The notes beneath the pieces were generated by a model. It saw only the letters and a program-made list of their open reading frames with translations. It was not told the DNA's origin and ran no database searches. From Warburgia ugandensis (lineage: Eukaryota; Streptophyta; Magnoliopsida; Canellales; Canellaceae): DNA of 64,000 nucleotides. This document shows positions 1 to 12,922 of this stretch, in pieces. Numbering within the stretch: the first letter of the stretch is position 1; every line of letters begins with the position of its first letter. The stretch is from the NCBI GenBank assembly GCA_035236585.1, contig CP141126.1, positions 10,553,001 to 10,617,000 of the forward strand, given 5' to 3'. The position numbers and the translations under genes were made by a program.

Positions 1-126
1 AAATACCAACTAATGATTGCACAACTTCAATACCAAGGAAAAAATTCATCAATCCGAAATCTGACATATCAAATTCAGTCATCATATTCTTCTTAAAAGC
101 ATCAATCATGACTTTATCATTGCCAG

Positions 127-151
127 TATATATATATATATATATATCAGA
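127..151. repeat. (TA)n microsatellite
   Basis: A short run of TA repeats lies inside the Copia reverse transcriptase remnant, just beside the LYVDDL-coding stretch. Confidence 0.8.
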
Positions 152-305
152 TCATCTACATATAGACATATAACAAGCATTTTTCCATTATTTCCATGAT
201 TTGTAAAAAGTGCATGTTCATGAGGACATTTATCAAAACCTTCTCTAGAAAAATAAGCATTTATACAACTATACCAAGCTCTTAGTGCTTATTTTAGTCC
301 ATATA

Positions 306-3300
306 TGTGGCGACCTAGGTTTTTATAACACATTTTATAATACATTTTGTAAAGATAGGGCCCTTAGAGTAAAAATTTTTCGCAAACCAAAGCAGCGGAA
401 ATTCTTTTCTTTCGAATTTGTTTTGTAAAACCTAAGTCACCACTTCATACATAACATAAGTAGAATTTTGTATAAGATAAAATTCCATTGAAGGAATATA
501 CTTTTATTAAACTTGAGGGATCCATCCAGGTGGTTCACAAGATACCTGACCCATTGTATCCTTACAATACTTGTCCAAATATACAATCCAAATTACAAAG
601 TTCAAAATTCTATACATGTTCTAATACAGTGATTCGAGGGATATACTGATTACATTTATTCTTCAATTGTTCTTCAAGTCTTGAGCTCCTAAGTCTCCTT
701 CTTCGTATCTCGAGATATTGTAAACATTCGAACATTTACAATATCTCGGCAAGCTATGCTTGGTAGGGATAAGAATGTAAGTGATTGTGATGATAATCTC
801 AATATTCAAGTATCCCATAATTCGCTTCTATCATAAACACATTCATTAATAACTATTAATTATAAGGACATCTCATTTCCTTGTCATTTTGTGTTCACCT
901 TTATACATACATATTGTATAAGGACAAATCCATTAAAAATGTAAAAATAATCAAGCATCATTTCTATACAAAGGTGATCAACTCTTTTCATTATAAGAGA
1001 TTTGTATTTCAAGCTAGTTACTATACAGGAATTTCCCTTCTTGGGAAAAATATTGGTAATATACAATTACCCGACATTTCATCATGTCATCCCTTAAGGC
1101 ATTTCACTATGCCAATTTCATATGCATCATAGTGCAAAATAATCAAGGACTACTATAGCTTGCAAATTGATCCGCATGCGCGCGGATAACCTGTTCAATA
1201 ATCCACTTATACCATTCTCGGTGGAAATTACAATATCCATGTCCATATGGGAGGACCATGGCTGTCACAAAGTGGTGGCCTTCCCATAATTGCCCCACCC
1301 GACTTTTAGCCTTTTCTTAGGCTTGGTATTCAATATCATCAAGTTTCGAGAGAGTGGGTGGCCAAACCCTCTTAACTCTCCTAGCATAGCATCCCAGGAG
1401 CTTATGCCTCGTTTAAAACAAAACCCCAAGCCTCCAAGCTTGTATGTAAAATAATACTTATACATATCGGACTATTTGTCTGTTTATCTAGAATTTGGAA
1501 TATTTTCTACTTTCCTATTCACTTAGGGTTGTTCTCAATTCTCAACTTGACCATTTAATACTTATTTTCCTCATCATTTGGTTGGATCATATTTTAATTT
1601 GAGGTATTTACCTTAATATATATATCGTATCATACATGTCAATACTTCAAAACATAAGATCATGTATTAGACATGTATCTTCATGTAAAGGCATTCTTAA
1701 TAATCCACCTACCTCACTAAGGTATTCTTACTCCTTGAAATCGCCATAGTCTCGATCAACATATATACTGTCCAAAATCATATATATAATGTCAATTTTC
1801 TAATCAAGGGTACATACTACATGGTCTTTGATCATCCTTATGTAGGATGATCTGAATCTTTCTTCCTTGAATATCCTATATCCATGGGTTTAATATCATC
1901 TATACAAATACTATCTATATCATACATAACAATCTAATTTACCTAGATGTTTCTTTTCCTTATTGTTTTTGATCATACAAGATCTCATCTTGTTTGATCA
2001 TCCTTATCTCACTTACTATTTTTATTAGGGTTAGATAATTTGCTATCTTTTTATGTTCTTATTATTATTCAACCAGTTAGTGTCTTACTTGGTTGAAGAT
2101 AATTTATTTCTTCCTATCACTAGACAACTCCTCCTTATTTCAGATGACCAAGACTGCCATTAAAGTCTGCTCAAAAAGTGGTTAATACAACCCTCATGTA
2201 AGGAGGCGTTAGACCTCTCTTACGTCAATGGGAGGTGAGGGAAAAGCACTTGGCTCTTGTATACCCCCTATAACCACAATGTTCGAGTCCACTGGAGTGG
2301 TACTAGCTCAACCTTTGACAAGGTTCCTATGAGCTCTTTACCTTAAGTCCCTTCTCTAATTGATTTTAATTAATTTCCATGGATATGCACAATGTCATCC
2401 ATGGATGTTCATTATTTTCCTATTTTGGAGCCAAGGAAATGATAAATCATTCCTTATATTGTCCTACTAACTATAGCCCTTACTAAGTCAAAATCATTCA
2501 TTCATCTTAGTTGTCCATGAATTTCTATATTTCATTAGTTTACATTTTTGGTGATTTATGCTCCTTATATCTTAACAATTACTTAACAATTGAATTAAAT
2601 ATGACAATAAGTAAATCATCAACTTGAAAGCATAAATCAAATATAAATTTAACAACTAAGTACTAACATTCTTCCTACGAATATAACTTAAGCTAGTGAA
2701 ATAAAACTAACATGATCCTAAGTTATGAAACACATCTTCTATCATAATGAAATCATGTTTAAATCCTAATTTACACTAACATGATCCTAAGATAATCAAA
2801 TCTACTAAAAAATTACTCATTTAGGGCATATCATACTAAAATTTAAAGATTACACTATCATGCTTTCTAACTTAGAACATAAATCACATTTACACTTCTA
2901 TATCCAATAAAAGACAATTAAAACTTAAAACATAAATCACATTTAAACTTATATATCCAATAAAAGACAATTAAACTAATTTTATTAAGATTATTATAAA
3001 CCTTTAAATATGATCCAACCATTAGATCTTAGGTGTTTTCCTTTAGATTAAGGGTTTTAATTAACTTTAGGGCTTTTAATCCATTAAGATCCAAAAATCA
3101 TATCCACATGATTTTGTCACATTTCATCCATGATCTAACTGGATTCCATCATCATATCACCCCTTTAATCCATCCCAAGGATCTGATCATACTTGATCTC
3201 ATTGATCAAGTGGGTCCCTTTGTATCTTTTTATTTTAGGGTTTTTCTACCATAAAGGGTAGATCCCTTATTTTATCCAAGATCTGTCCAAATTAACCATA

Positions 3301-4771
3301 GATATTACTTTATTATATTATTATATCATCACTAAAATAAATTTCCAAGATCTGATCACCTCAGATCTTGAAGATCTTAGAAATTGGACACTTATTTAGA
3401 AAAATACAGAAAAATACAGAAATAAATTTTAGAAATATTATGACTTCATTAGAAACTAGACATTACAAGCTTTCCATAGCTTCTTTCTGATCTCAATTTG
3501 GAGTTCATATGACTCCACATTCTTAAATTGAAGTTTTCAGCCATTCCTAGGGTCTAGATTTGATCTGGGCCCACCAGAATTAATCTCTCTCAATTGAGGG
3601 TCCAAACCTTGTTAGATTTTCTTGAAAATTGTATCCTAGGGGTTTTTGACCCTCCTGGATTGATTGGAAAGCTCAAAATTTCAATCGAGCTCTCTATCAC
3701 CATAATTTGAAGGGGCTGGTATTTACTTTATTTTTACCATTTTTCATTCAAATTAAATTACAGAAAAATAAAAATTATACTAAAACATAATAAATATGAA
3801 TGGGAAGTAATTCCACCTACCTGATTGGAGAAAAACAATATAATTGATGCCCAATTTGAGAGAATTACCCGGTTGATGATAATATAGCCCGATTATCCAC
3901 CTTTTGTGATTTTCTGTTGTTGGAACCGTTGGATCTTGAAATTGATTTGGGGATTTTGTATATACTGTAGTATAGGATGTTATGGACGGTGGAATTGATG
4001 AGATTCTTCCTGAACGGAGTGCCTAATTGAATTTAGGTCTCTTGTTCCAATTAGAAAGAGGAGAGAGAAATAAGGAAAAGAGAGTTTGGGGAGGGATGAA
4101 GGGGAATTTGGGGCTGAAATTCCAGGGAAGGTTTGGAAATTTCGTGGTTAAGGTTGTGAAAATTTTTGGAAATTTTTGGGACATATTTATAGCCAAATTT
4201 GAATTTTTTATCATTTCTTTTGATAAGATATTTTATTACTTTAGAATTTTTAATTACTAATGCATTCTCCACTCCCACTACAATCTCCACTACTATCTCC
4301 ACTACCAGCAATAATGCATTGAGAAATTATTGGTGCTTCTAGAAACTTGGCCCACTTTGTGGCCCCACTTTTATGTGAAAAGACCTTTTTGCCCTTTTTA
4401 ACTCTAAAATTGGAGAATAATAGGCAATATTTGTCCGAACTCAGAATCGAGCGTACTTAGTGGCGTTGGAATCGTATTTCTAAGTACTTCATGAATATTG
4501 AGGTCTTATTTCTTGGATATGGGATATGGGTAAAATTACCATTTTACCCCCAAATGGAAAAATTAAGGAATTTTCATTTTAACTCAGAATTGAACGTACT
4601 TAATGTTGTTACGATCAGTTTTCCAAGTACATCCATAATTTCTATTTTTTAATTTATAATATAATCTCTATAAAAAGAGAATTTTCAATAACCTAATATT
4701 CCACTTAATTTCTAAAAATTCAAACTTTATTAATTTTCCTTAATAATTTACAAAAATTCGGGGTCATTACA
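306..4771 (+). mobile_element. Solo LTR, 4.47 kb (LTR A), inserted in the Copia reverse transcriptase
   Basis: The block starts TGTGGCGACC and ends GGGGTCATTACA. It is flanked on both sides by ATATA (301-305 and 4772-4776), a 5-bp target-site duplication. Copia reverse transcriptase sequence stops at the left edge and resumes at the right edge. It has no coding domain, primer-binding site or polypurine tract. It aligns along its whole length with LTR C (56536-62134): shared starts, the AAAGCAGCGGAAAT motif near 390, a hairpin near 711-748, a GTGGGTGGCCAAACCCT block near 1355, the AGGAGGCGTTAGACC block near 2200, and the GAGCGTACTTAGTGGCGTTG block near 4448. Termini are Ty3/Gypsy-like, but superfamily is inferred. 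LTRs of this length are rare; LARD-type derivatives are an alternative. Confidence 0.88.
711..748 (+). other. Hairpin in LTR A
   Basis: Arms 711-724 and 735-748 are a perfect 14-bp inverted repeat around a 10-nt loop. It is followed by GCAAGCTATGCTTGGTAGGG. Matching hairpins with altered but still paired arms occur in LTR C and in block B. Confidence 0.85.
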
Positions 4772-5519
4772 ATATAATCCTTATTTTAGTTTGTATACCT
4801 TATTCTCACTACCTTATTTCACATATCCAAGAGGTTGATCAATATACACCTCTTCTTGCAGCTCACCATGCAAAAATGCTGACTTCACATCCAATTGATA
4901 AATGGACCATGAGTTTTGAGCCGCCATAGACAATACCAATCTAATAGTGTCAAGCCTCGCAATTAGAGCAAACACCTCTTTGTAATTAATGCCAAATTCT
5001 TGCTTGTATCTTGTTAAGTGTTTTCCACAAGTGCACAGTTGTTGTAGTATAGCTATGCAAATACATGTCGATTTCCACAGAGACTCAACTTAAATGTGGA
5101 GTTTACACAAATTTCAATTAATAAAAATAAAAATAACAGAAATACAATAAAAGAAAATTTCATATTTATTTAACTGCTAGAATGTACAGACTTATTTATT
5201 CCAAAAGAAAAATAGAAAATGCAACTAAATAAGCTGTCCTAAATAAGCCTGTCCCTGGATTGCACTGTCCTTGGATAGTCAAAATGATGATAATGTAAAA
5301 CCAGAATAGCATAGGGACACAGAAGTAAATAAACTAGGGACCCAGACAGTATTAAATTGAGGACATGGATGGTATTAAACAGAAAGGACAGAGATGGAAT
5401 TTCTAAGATCTTCTAAGGGCAAAAATATAATTTTTCAGGGGTTCTAGTTTTAAACAAAAAACCAGGAAAATGATGGGAGAAAACCGGATCTTAAGACAAA
5501 ATACTATAGTAAGATGGTG

Positions 5520-5774
5520 AAATCGTGGGGGAGAAGAGAAGAAGGAGAAGGAGGAAGGAGAAGAAAAGAAGGGGAGAAGGAGGAGAAAAAACTCGATCTG
5601 GGTTTTCTCCTCTAAGCAGTTTGGTGAAGCTGAAGGAAAGAAGCAGAGGGAAAAGGAGGGATTCCAGGCAGTGATGGGTTTTGCTGGAAAACGAGAGGAA
5701 GGGGAAAACGAAAACTAGTTTGCAGGAAAACGAGAAATGAGAGGGGTTTGCCAGAAAATGGGGAAGAAAAGGAA

Positions 5775-5862
<88 letters not shown>

Positions 5863-6450
5863 CAGGAACTGTCCTCCCGCCTCTCCTCTGTGAAGAGAGA
5901 AAAAAAATGTAGAAAAGGAAAGGGAAGAAAGATTGGAGAGAAGAGATGCGGGGTGAGAGAGATCAATCAGAGAAAGAGAACTAGGAGAGGGAGAGCACGG
6001 GAGAGGTAGAGATGCTGGAGAGAAGAGAGTTCCAGCTCAGCTTGTCAGGTGTGATGGATAAGCATGGAAAGCAAGAGAGATGAGATGGGGGTTTTGGGTG
6101 TTGGTGTGTCATGCACCAGAGAGAGAGAGAGATTTGTGCGTGAGGGCAGTGATGAGGGACAGGCAGAGGGAGTGTGCGATAGCGCTGGAGAGGAAAAGTG
6201 GAAAAAGGAGTTCAGGCTGGGGGTGCGTGAGAGAGGGAGAGCAAGAGAGAGGTGGAGAGGAACAATCCTTCCACCTCTTCTCTCTCAAAAGGAGAAGAAA
6301 GAAAAAAGAAAATGGGAAGAGGAAAAAAGGGAGGAAGAGAAGGGGAGGAAAAGAAGAGGAAGAGAGATGGGAAAGAGAGGAGAACAAGAGAGAGGTGGAG
6401 AAGAAGAGTCCTTCCCCCTCTCTCCTCAAGGAGAAAGAGTAAAAAAGAAG
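5520..6450 (+). repeat. Long purine-rich tract within LTR D
   Basis: For about 900 bases the + strand is overwhelmingly A and G, with blocks such as GAAGGAGAAGGAGG and GAGAGAGG broken by short mixed segments. It includes the (GA)n run at 5780-5862. Apparent reading frames here (rich in Arg/Glu or Leu/Ser) are products of the base skew, not genes. Confidence 0.88.
5780..5862. repeat. (GA)n microsatellite
   Basis: About 40 uninterrupted GA dinucleotides. Such a run is expected to vary in length between individuals. Confidence 0.95.
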
Positions 6451-9400
6451 AGAGGCCCCTTAATCCAACCCATCCTTCCTTTGTAAGGGGATTTGCCATC
6501 ATTGGTCAACTTTGCCTATAATTGCTAGATTTGCCATCATTGCCCAAATTTGGTTAAATTTGCTAGATTTGCCATCATTGGTCAGATTTGCCCAGATTTG
6601 TGGTATGGGACCCATCAAAATAAGTTGATCTGAACAGTCCAATGTACTTTGGCTTATCTGCAAAAACAAAATACAATATTAGAATTATCTTATATGGATA
6701 ATTAGCTATAATGATCATCCGATCGTTAACTTTTCAAATTAATAGTTGGATGATTGATTATAGCTAAAATTGATTTAAAATCACAAAATTACCTTATTAA
6801 ATGATCTAATAAAATAATAATCTAATGTTATTTTTGACAAAATTAAGGACTCAACATATTCTTTTACAACAAGACAAGCTTTATATTTGTCAATTTCACC
6901 ATCCTTGTTGAGCTTAGTTTTATAAACCCATTTCACACCAATGGACTTTTGCCCACTTGGAAGATATGATAGCTCCCAAGTGTTATTTTTTTCGATTGAT
7001 TGAATCTCCTCATTCATGGATTTTTACCATTTTTCATCTTTGACAGCTTCTTGGAATGTTAAAGGATGGCAATCTGCAAACAAAGCAAAATGAGCAATTG
7101 AATCATCATCAGATAAGTCATCTCCACTTACATAATCCATCATCCAGTTTGGCCTTTTTTCTTGGGAGTGGCTGAACATCATCAATATGCTCAACTACTG
7201 TTGAATTTTCACTAGAAGATTGAGGTTGTTGGTTTGCAACAGGTGATTGCGCTTGCTGTTTAAATTTGTCTTCACCTTCATCAAAAGTGACTGAAATAGG
7301 CTGCTGCCTTGAACTTTTTTTGTTCTAGTTCCATGTATTCTCCTCATAAAAAACAACATCTCTACTGATTATAATCTTCTATGTGATTGGATCGAATAAT
7401 TTATATGCCTTGAAAGCTTCACTTATGTTAAGAAAGACACACTTTTCACCCTTATCATCAAGTTTATTCCTTTTCTCATTTGGAACGTGCGCATAAGCAA
7501 TGCAACCAAAAATTCTGAAGTGATCTACAACCTGTTTGCACCCACTCCAAGCCTCCTCAGGTGTCATGTTTTGAACGGAAAAAGTAGGACTTTTGTTTAA
7601 CACATGAATGCTCCAATTCACTACTTCCTTCCAAAAATTCTTTGGAATGCTCCCTCTTGCTAGCAGGCTTCTTACCATGTTGAGCATAGTTTTATTTTTT
7701 CTCTCAGATACACCATTCTGTTGAGGTATATATGCAGTTGTGAGTTCTCTTCGAATACCTTTTTCATCACAAAATACTTCAAATTCTTTTGAACAGTATT
7801 CTCCACCACAATTAGTATGAATAGTTTTAATGCTTTTTCCTGTTTCCTTTTCCACGTGTGCTTTAAAGCTTTTGAATACACTAAAAGCTGCTGATTTCTT
7901 CGGCAAAAAATAAACCCAAGTCTTTCCAATATAATCATCAATGAAGGTAACTAAATATCTTTTACCTCCACTAGAAGATGGATTTATCGGCCCACAAATG
8001 TCAGAATGAACCAGTTCCAAGACATTCTTTGCTCTCCATGACTTTTTTTGAGGGAATTGTGAATAATGTTGTTTGCTAACAACACATTCTTCACAAACTT
8101 GAGAAGGAATGATAATTTGAGAAAGTCCTAACACCATATTTTTCTGTTCATAGACCTGCTCATCTTAAAGGATCATATATCTCACAAGTACCATTCTGAA
8201 TAATTATTACATAACTTTTTTCTTGCAATTGACCAGCACTTAACAAATTACTTTTCAAGTTAGGAACATAAAAAGTATTGGAAATTGTTTCTACAAAATC
8301 ATTCTTGGTTCTTATGTTGATATCTCCTTTTCCCATTACATTCACAGTAGAGCAATTACCAAAACTCACAGTAGAATGAAAGCCTTCATTTAAATAAGAA
8401 AAAGAAGACTTACTGCCATACATGTGATTGCTGCAACTTATATCAACATACCAAACATCTTATTCAGGTTCCTTGTTTGCATGGTAAGCCATCAATAAAG
8501 TTTCTACTTCCTTATTTTCTGCAAAATTTGATTTCTCCCCTTTTTCTTTGTCGTTAGGCAATTTAGTATAACATTCAGAATGATAATGACCAAATTTATG
8601 ACACTTGAAGCACTCTACCTTAGATTTGTCAAGTTATTGATCTCGTCCTTTGTCTTTGCCTTGAAATTAGTCATCATTAGCTTTGAGAATTTGACATTGT
8701 CTACTTCCATCTCTGTTGCCTCGACCTCTTCTTCCTTTACCTCTACCTCTACCCCTTCCTCTAGAATTTGAGAATTGAGTAAAGGTAGAAGCCTTTAGAG
8801 ATTGCTCATTTGTAGTTGAACTTCGGTTCATCTTTTGTTCATGGATGAATAAGGAGCTCTAGAGTTCATCAAGTGATAGCTCATCTATATCTTTAGATTC
8901 TTCAATTGAGCAAACAACATAATCATACTTTGATGATAAGGAACATAGTATCTTTTCAACAATAGCAACGTCTTCTATTTTCTCACCATAGAATCGCATT
9001 TTGTTTGCTATCCCCATGGTCCTTGCACAATAATTGGTAATAGACTCACCATCTTTCATCTATAGAGTCTCAAAATCCCTCCTCAAAGCTTGAAGGTGTG
9101 TACGCTTCACCCTTGACGAGCCTTGATTTTTTTCTTCACTGAATCCCAAATCTTTTTAGAAGTTTCTTTGCTAAGAATTGTTTCCAAGATAAACCAGTCA
9201 ATTGCTTGAAAAAGATAATTCTTTACCTTCAAATCTTTTAGTTTCAAAGCTTCTAACTCTGCTTTTTGTGCATCTATCAAAACTATACCAACCTCTGGCT
9301 CTGCTATACCGCCATCAACAACCTGCCAATATTCTTTGGACTTTAAGAAGTTCTCCATTAGCATGCTCCAATAGTCATAGTGACCATCAAAGCGAGGAAT

Positions 9401-9565
9401 AGCTGGTTGCACAAAGTTTTCTGAACCCATGAATGAATCGTTGCTATTGCAATGGAACAAAGTTACTATTGTACTTTCTCACCTTTTTCTTCACTCACGG
9501 ATCTTACTTCTATTTTGACACTCACAATTTTTTCTTTGCACTCAAGCACTCTCTTCCCTCACAGT

Positions 9566-9578
9566 GGCTCTGATACCA
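9566..9578 (-). other. Primer-binding site of the Copia element
   Basis: The minus strand reads TGGTATCAGAGCC, the standard complement of the plant initiator methionine tRNA 3' end used by Copia elements. It lies directly inside the 5' LTR. Confidence 0.9.
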
Positions 9579-9579
9579 C

Positions 9580-9846
9580 TGATACAAACACAAGAGGAAT
9601 AGAAAGCAACATAACAAAAATGAAGAGCAAAAATACATGAAGCACACTTCTATTAATTGATAAAAGTCTATAAATAGGCATTACAAGAGTAGTTAAACAA
9701 CAAACTAATCTTACGCACTAACTCCACTAACTTCTATAAAACAGCCACTAACTTTTACCACTAACTCTCATAAAACAACCACTAACTAACTTTCAAAGCC
9801 ACTCAAACTACTATCTTTCAAATAACTAAATCTTAATAGAGGGACA
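9580..9846 (-). repeat. 5' LTR of the Copia element
   Basis: The inner edge is firm: TGATACAAACAC starts at 9580 on the + strand, two bases from the primer-binding complement. The outer edge at 9846 is a best guess (a CA following a run of short TTAGTGG-like repeats on the minus strand). A TATTTATAG box lies near 9670. The other LTR is outside the window, so its age cannot be estimated. Confidence 0.6.
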
Positions 9847-12800
9847 ATGTTGTTTCTTCTTCCTTTTGTTCTCCAGGAAAAAGGGAGTTTAGCAAGAACT
9901 TGTGGAGAAACATGAGAAATGGAAACACCCTTTCTCGCGATGAATAGCCTAATTGTTGGGTCTTGATCAGACTTACAAAAATGACTTGTCCTCCTTTTGT
10001 TGTGTCTCTAATGAAAGAAGAAAACAAAAGGGAGGAAGACAATCCTTTTCTCTCCAAATCGATAGTGATTTCCAAATATTTGGTAGGTAGGGATTAATAC
10101 TAAACACAAGAAGACGTTTCTCTGTCACATATGGCCTAATTTAAAAATAATTTGCCTTTAGATATCGTCCACGTGGCAAACTTGTCATCTACCCTCCATT
10201 TTTTATTAAGTGGTTGAAATTTTTAGTTACTCTGTCTGGAGCAGTACCTTTCGAAGCACCCATGACACTATCTCTCAGGGAATTATATGATGCTCCCAGA
10301 GTACACTGGCATATATCAGCAAGAGATAAAAGTGATTACTAGGCCAACTTTTATTCTTCAAAGATCCAAACCGTTTATTTGATTTTTCCTTATCCAGGTT
10401 ATCTAGAGACCAAAACCAAACGAAATAGAAATATATAAAATCTTCTTATTGGGTAGCTTTTGGTTGTAAAATGTTTTTCTATTTACTATCCATTTTTCTT
10501 TACTGGGTAGCATAACAAAATCCTCCTCTATATCTTTCTCTCTTTGATTCCTTCCATGGAAAGCTATCATGGATTCTCATTGGAAGAAAAATGCATGTTG
10601 GGCCCATTGCTTGCATGTTTCTAATGATCCAAGTCATCCATCTTATTGGAAATGCTCTAAATGGCTATGTATCAAAAGTCTAATTTATTGGGCACCTTTA
10701 AGACTATGCTTCTTGAACCTTTTAATATCATAAATGTTGGGAATGTATACCCTCATAAGCAAATAATTAAATTACTGAAGTTTTGCATAATGATTCGAAT
10801 TCATTTGCATGTTAATTATGCATTATAGGTAATATTACATTTATTGGTTGGTCATGAGATGACAACCACAATCTTAGAATATAGGAATTTTATGTCGAAG
10901 TGATAGAGATTTGCAGGAGAAGGAGAAATGGAATTTTCAATCCTTATAAAGCTAAAACTAACCTCTAATGAGAATAAGACTACAATCCATATTCCAGAAC
11001 ATTTGGTAAATGTGATGCTAACAATAAGATTAGAAATGATCATTTTATCATGTAGACAGAGACTCAAGGCATACATGATGGTGTATGAAAGTTTATATTT
11101 ACATAGAACATGATCTCGACATGTTAGAACATTCAGTAGATACAACTATAGAAATGTCTTAGACAAAGTACAACCATTTGCTCTCTTAAGCTTGAAAGGT
11201 CCATAGTTTAAATTGGGCTTGATATCTATTCTTGAGGTGTTAAGAGGTAGCATCTAATTCTATGTAATGCATGAATACTTTGGAGTATATAGTAAAATAA
11301 TTGAGAATATCAAAAGTTCATTATAGGACCCACACTTTCATGAAGAAAGATATTTAGGTATGGATCATCATAAAGTGGGCTCGAAAAATCAATGCATGGT
11401 ATTTGATAAAGGAGTTTATCAAATTAAATTAGTAAAGTCACTGATAAATGATGAGGCTCACATGAACTTATACATCTAGAGACTTCAATTAAATGTAATC
11501 CGCATGTCTCTAACATGATCACGTAAGGTAAATATTGTAATTTTCTTATTTAATGGGACCATATAATGTATTTGGAAGTGAATATATTGATTATATTATT
11601 GTATCTGTTTCATATCAATCATTAATGAGGGCCTACATATATGGAGCAGTCCCCTATATATTTACTAATAAAATGGTGTGTAACATGGAAAGTCAAAGTT
11701 TCACTAAATTATTATATTTAAGTTGGGATGGGATAAACTTGGAGTCATTCTAAGAAAAAATGGTTCCATTTGTCCTCTCTCAGTTCTTTTCAAGCTTGAA
11801 GTTAGTGCTTTCTCTCCTTGAGTTTATGTGCCTTCTCTTCAAGTTGGAGTCATCTCTACATGAAGGAAAAGATTAGAGTTTTTAGAAAAAGGTTAGTAAC
11901 TACAACAAAGGCAGATTAACAAGGACTTTAATAACTTGGAAGGTATGTATTTGATCTTATCATTTTTAGTTAATCTAAGATTCCATGCGACGTGATTATG
12001 TTGAAAGTAGAATAATTAAAACTGACCATAGATCTTCGTTTCCCCTGTAAAGGCTCAGATATTTTGCTAGGTCCATCATTCGGGTCCATTTGACAACCAA
12101 AAATGTTGAAGAAGCATAATATTAGGGATGTTCAAAAGATTAGACTTTTAGTATGTAGGCCATTTAGGACAAATCCAATCAGATGGACAACTTGGACCAC
12201 TAAAAAAATACAAGCAATGAGCCCAAATTGCATTTTTCTTAAATGGAAATTCATGGAAGCTTCTAAAGATGGAAGTATCTAATTTATTGGATGCTTGAAC
12301 TCATTTCCACAATCTTCCATGATCACAAAATAGATGATTTTAAGCTTTTCATATGCTACACTGGCAATGGCAATCTAACAATAAAAAAGTGTTCGAAAAA
12401 ACAAGGCCTTAGAGGTATCCTATATGTGATATTTTGGGTACTAGCCCACGTGAGACAAGCCACATCATAGAAACGGCTTGGATCACTTAAAACAAAGAAA
12501 AAAGAAAAAGTGCTCAGCCATGTATTTGATTTCATGGAAAGCCACCGTATAGAGAACCTTCTCTCTTGATATCTGTGGATCTTGCCCATTATAGAGTCAA
12601 GTGCACGCACATACACATGCATGGAGAGAGCAGTCGCTCATTCTTTTGTTTGAGAGGAGGTCCTATATCATTTTTCTTGAGTATTTTTTAATATTTAAAG
12701 GATAATTTCATCATTTTATATTAAAAGATCAAGTTTCTATTAAAAAATAGGTGGCAAGCTTGTTCTTGCCAATTATCGTAAGGAGTGGTAATTTTAACTA
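9847..12800. other. Intergenic, no gene recognised
   Basis: AT-rich sequence with short frames only. No conserved protein motif, RNA gene or terminal-repeat pair was found here. Confidence 0.6.
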
Positions 12801-12922
12801 TTTAATAAAGGTGTAAAATGCAGATGATATGTAATTGGCTGGAAAAAAAGTAAAAAACATTTATTTTCTCTAACTTTTTTTTAACTAATCATATATCATC
12901 TGTACTTTATACCTGCATTAAA
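12801..12922. mobile_element. Foldback (MITE-like) element, 122 bp
   Basis: The first ~50 bases (starting TTTAATAAAGGTG) are the imperfect reverse complement of the last ~50 (ending CCTGCATTAAA), with a short AT-rich loop. A transcript would fold into one long hairpin. No clear target-site duplication was found, so the superfamily is open. A smaller hairpin (GGCAAG ... CTTGCC) lies just upstream near 12753-12771. Confidence 0.6.

Larger units (their letters stand above)
5012..6856. mobile_element. Solo LTR-like block, 1.85 kb (LTR D), inserted in the Copia reverse transcriptase
   Basis: Copia sequence stops before TGTTAAGTGTTTTCCAC and resumes after GGACTCAACA. The ends form short inverted termini (TGTTAAGT against TGTTGAGT on the other strand). 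The flanking five bases are TATCT and TATTC, a plausible but eroded duplication. The left end, with its CACAAGTGCACAG and a GTCGATTTCCACAGAGAC stretch, is of a type common in plant LTR elements, probably Ty3/Gypsy Tat-like; this family call is from memory of such termini and is tentative. There is no coding domain. The middle is a ~0.9-kb purine-rich tract. Confidence 0.72.
1..9846 (-). mobile_element. Ty1/Copia retrotransposon, 5' two thirds, broken and nested
   Basis: An old Copia element runs right to left and leaves the window at base 1, so RNase H and the 3' LTR are not visible. Reading on the minus strand there is a 5' LTR (about 9846-9580), a primer-binding site for initiator Met tRNA (9578-9566), a UBN2-type gag (about 9460-8860), a CCHC zinc knuckle (near 8630-8580), a protease and pre-integrase region (about 8450-8160), an integrase core (8137-7379), a linker, and reverse transcriptase split over three blocks (7017-6857, 5011-4777 and 300-1, the last with the LYVDDL motif near 170-150). 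The splits are two later LTR insertions. The coding region is broken at several points, so it is a fossil. Order and motifs are seen directly; family assignment rests on the integrase before reverse transcriptase order. Confidence 0.93.

Noticed and set aside
5737-6486. Arg/Glu-rich and Leu/Ser-rich reading frames
   Set aside because: They come from the purine tract and (GA)n repeat in LTR D; frames overlap on both strands and have no protein features.
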